Origin: Natrinema hispanicum
GTDB taxonomy: Archaea > Halobacteriota > Halobacteria > Halobacteriales > Natrialbaceae
Direction of reading: 5' to 3'
DNA length: 64,000 nt
NCBI RefSeq assembly: GCF_004217335.1
Contig: NZ_SHMP01000003.1
Location: 620,001-684,000, forward strand
This document shows, in pieces, positions 62,182-64,000 of this stretch. The notes below the pieces were generated by a model. The model did not search any database and was not told where the DNA came from. It was given only the letters and a program-made list of their open reading frames with translations. The number at the start of each line of letters is the position of its first letter. Positions within the stretch are counted from its first letter, which is position 1. The position numbers were made by a program, and so were the translations under genes.

Positions 62182-64000
62182 ATGAATCTCGAGGAGCTGT
62201 CGGGGCTCCCACCCGGTGCCATCGATCACTTCAAGCGCGAGGGCATCGAGGAGCTCTACCCGCCACAAGCTAAGGCGGTCGAGGCCGGCGCGACCGAGGG
62301 CGAAAACCTCGTCGCGGCCGTCCCCACCGCCAGCGGGAAGACGATGATCGCCGCCCTCGCGATGCTCTCGGCGATCGAACGCGGCGGCAAAGCACTGTAC
62401 ATCGTTCCGCTGCGAGCGCTCGCCAGCGAGAAACGGGCCGAGTTCGAGGCCTACGAGGAGTTCGGCGTGACCGTCGGCGTCACGACGGGCAACTACGAGT
62501 CGACCAGCGACTGGCTCGCGACGAAAGACATCGTCGTTGCCACCAGCGAGAAAGTCGACTCGCTCGTTCGAAACGGCGCAGACTGGCTCTCCGATCTCAC
62601 CTGTGTCGTGTCCGACGAGGTCCACCTGATCGACGACCGCAACCGGGGACCGACGCTCGAGGTGACGCTAGCGAAACTCCGCCAGCTCAACCCTGGGCTG
62701 CAGACCGTCGCGCTCTCGGCGACGGTCGGCAACGCCGACGAAATCGCCGATTGGCTCGACGCCGCACTCGTGGATACCGACTGGCGGCCGATCGACCTCC
62801 AGATGGGCGTCCACTACGGGAACGCGTTGAACTTCGACGACGGCTCGACACGCGAGGTACCCGTCGAGGGCACCGAAAAGCAGGAGGCCGCGCTCGTCCG
62901 CGACATTTTACAGGAAGATGGGTCCTCGCTCGTGTTCGTCAACTCCCGGCGGAACGCAGAAGCGGCTGCAAAACGGTTAGGCGGCGTCTCGAGGACCGAA
63001 CTGACCGCTGAGGAAGAAGCGACGCTCGCCGAGTTAGCCGACGATATCCGCGACGACAGCGACACCGAGACGAGCAAGGACTTAGCCGACTGCGTCGAAC
63101 GGGGCGCGGCGTTTCACCACGCTGGCCTCTCGAGCACTCAGCGGAGCCTCGTCGAGGATGCCTTCCGTGACCGCCTGTTGAAAGTAATCTCGGCGACACC
63201 GACGCTTGCCGCCGGCGTCAACACGCCTGCCCGCCGCGTGATCGTCCGTGACTGGCGACGCTTCGACCCCAGCGCCGGTGGAATGGCACCACTGGATGTC
63301 CTCGAGGTCCACCAGATGATGGGACGGGCTGGCCGACCGGGGCTCGACCCCTACGGTGAGGCCGTCCTGCTAGCCAAGAACCACGACGAGAGCCGGGAGC
63401 TGTTCGACCGCTATATCTGGGCCGATCCCGAGCCAGTGCGCTCGAAACTGGCGGCCGAACCTGCCCTGCGGACCCACGTGCTCGCGACTATCGCTTCTGG
63501 CTTTGCCCGCACCCGCGAGGGCCTGCTCGAGTTCCTCGAGGCTACGCTCTACGCGAGCCAGTCGACCGAAGCCGGCCGTCTCGAAACGGTGACCGACACG
63601 GTCTTGCAGTATCTCGAGTCGAACGACTTCATCGAGCGCGACAGTGACGGCGGTGACGGGAACGAAGACGACGGCAGCGCGTTCACCGCTGCTGCCGACC
63701 TCGCCGACAACGGCGAGGAGACGCTCGCGGCGACCAGCCTCGGGCATACCGTCTCGCGGCTCTACCTCGATCCGATGAGCGCTGCCGAAATCGTCCACGG
63801 ATTGGAGCGTGCGGACGACCGGCCGACCGCGCTCGGCCTCTACCAGCTCGTCTCGCGCACGCCCGATATGTACGAACTCTACCTGCGCTCGGGCGAGGAC
63901 GAGAAATTCGGCGAGCTCTTCTACGAGCGCGAGCCAGAACTGCTGGGCGATACGCCAAGCGAGTTCGAGGAGGAGCGCTTCGAAGACTGGCTGGCCGCGC
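62182..64000 (+). CDS. hel308: ATP-dependent DNA helicase Hel308 (5' part; C-terminus beyond the right edge)
   Basis: Unwinds lagging-strand forks and branched DNA. About 606 residues are visible of roughly 780. It starts [20 protein letters not shown]. Walker A is [20 protein letters not shown], the DEVH box [15 protein letters not shown], motif [23 protein letters not shown], motif [17 protein letters not shown], and motif [21 protein letters not shown]. The winged-helix part begins near residue 430 and the ratchet domain later. The C-terminal HhH and any tail lie outside the window. It is the third branched-DNA helicase/nuclease gene here, after hjc and hef. Confidence 0.95.
   Translation, partial: MNLEELSGLPPGAIDHFKREGIEELYPPQAKAVEAGATEGENLVAAVPTASGKTMIAALAMLSAIERGGKALYIVPLRALASEKRAEFEAYEEFGVTVGVTTGNYESTSDWLATKDIVVATSEKVDSLVRNGADWLSDLTCVVSDEVHLIDDRNRGPTLEVTLAKLRQLNPGLQTVALSATVGNADEIADWLDAALVDTDWRPIDLQMGVHYGNALNFDDGSTREVPVEGTEKQEAALVRDILQEDGSSLVFVNSRRNAEAAAKRLGGVSRTELTAEEEATLAELADDIRDDSDTETSKDLADCVERGAAFHHAGLSSTQRSLVEDAFRDRLLKVISATPTLAAGVNTPARRVIVRDWRRFDPSAGGMAPLDVLEVHQMMGRAGRPGLDPYGEAVLLAKNHDESRELFDRYIWADPEPVRSKLAAEPALRTHVLATIASGFARTREGLLEFLEATLYASQSTEAGRLETVTDTVLQYLESNDFIERDSDGGDGNEDDGSAFTAAADLADNGEETLAATSLGHTVSRLYLDPMSAAEIVHGLERADDRPTALGLYQLVSRTPDMYELYLRSGEDEKFGELFYEREPELLGDTPSEFEEERFEDWLAA

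Overview
The window is a stretch of a haloarchaeal chromosome, most like the Natrinema/Haloterrigena group of the Natrialbales (the genus is an inference). The base composition is GC-rich and the proteins are strongly acidic. Several genes have a TATA-like element 25-35 bases before the start codon and no leader (pcn, tbp, the ribbon-helix-helix gene, the CBS gene). The gene set is archaeal: TBP, PCNA, PriL, Hjc, RfcC, Hef, Hel308, aIF1A, archaeal GlyRS, and HalOD1 and Bat-type regulators. I see no tRNA, rRNA, CRISPR array, insertion sequence or prophage.

Layout. 1-5.4 kb: an assimilatory nitrate reductase cut by the left edge, a divergent pair of Tat translocase genes (one single and one fused double TatC), and a small ribbon-helix-helix regulator. 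5.4-13.6 kb: RlmE, an H. pylori PgdA-like deacetylase, asparaginase, PCNA, an alpha/beta hydrolase, PriL, a SWIM protein and Hjc. 13.7-21 kb: a CPBP protease and a signalling block with a very long multi-PAS Bat regulator that is split by a frameshift. 21-27.4 kb: S-adenosylhomocysteine hydrolase, a large acidic secreted protein, a SAH/5'-deoxyadenosine deaminase, a SpoIIM-like membrane protein and a lipoprotein. 27.5-33.6 kb: a copper/metal-handling cluster (CopA ATPase, AsnC-TRASH regulator, CopZ chaperone, a permease carrying two YHS domains, a Met-rich SHOCT protein). 33.8-45.5 kb: HisG, TBP, a tRNA methyltransferase, RfcC, RNase Z, a DUF460 nuclease-like protein, aIF1A and an aminotransferase. 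45.5-53.5 kb: halocyanin, small proteins, CBS protein plus GlyRS, a dolichol-kinase-like protein, an MFS transporter and TspO. 53.6-64 kb: Hef, a PAP2 phosphatase, malate dehydrogenase, ferredoxin, a phosphate transporter and Hel308 (cut by the right edge).

Two non-coding signals stand out. (1) A dispersed family of nested-palindrome elements of about 80 bp has seven copies, four clear and three degenerate. Five of them begin exactly at the stop codon of a gene, and each of those five lies between two convergent genes. (2) A 15-bp dyad with consensus near CTTTCGAATCGAAAG occurs three times in the copper cluster, upstream of copA, of the regulator and of copZ. Its size fits an Lrp/AsnC operator. 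Two genes of about 50 codons with good promoters (46825-46983 and 47755-47916) are easy to miss.
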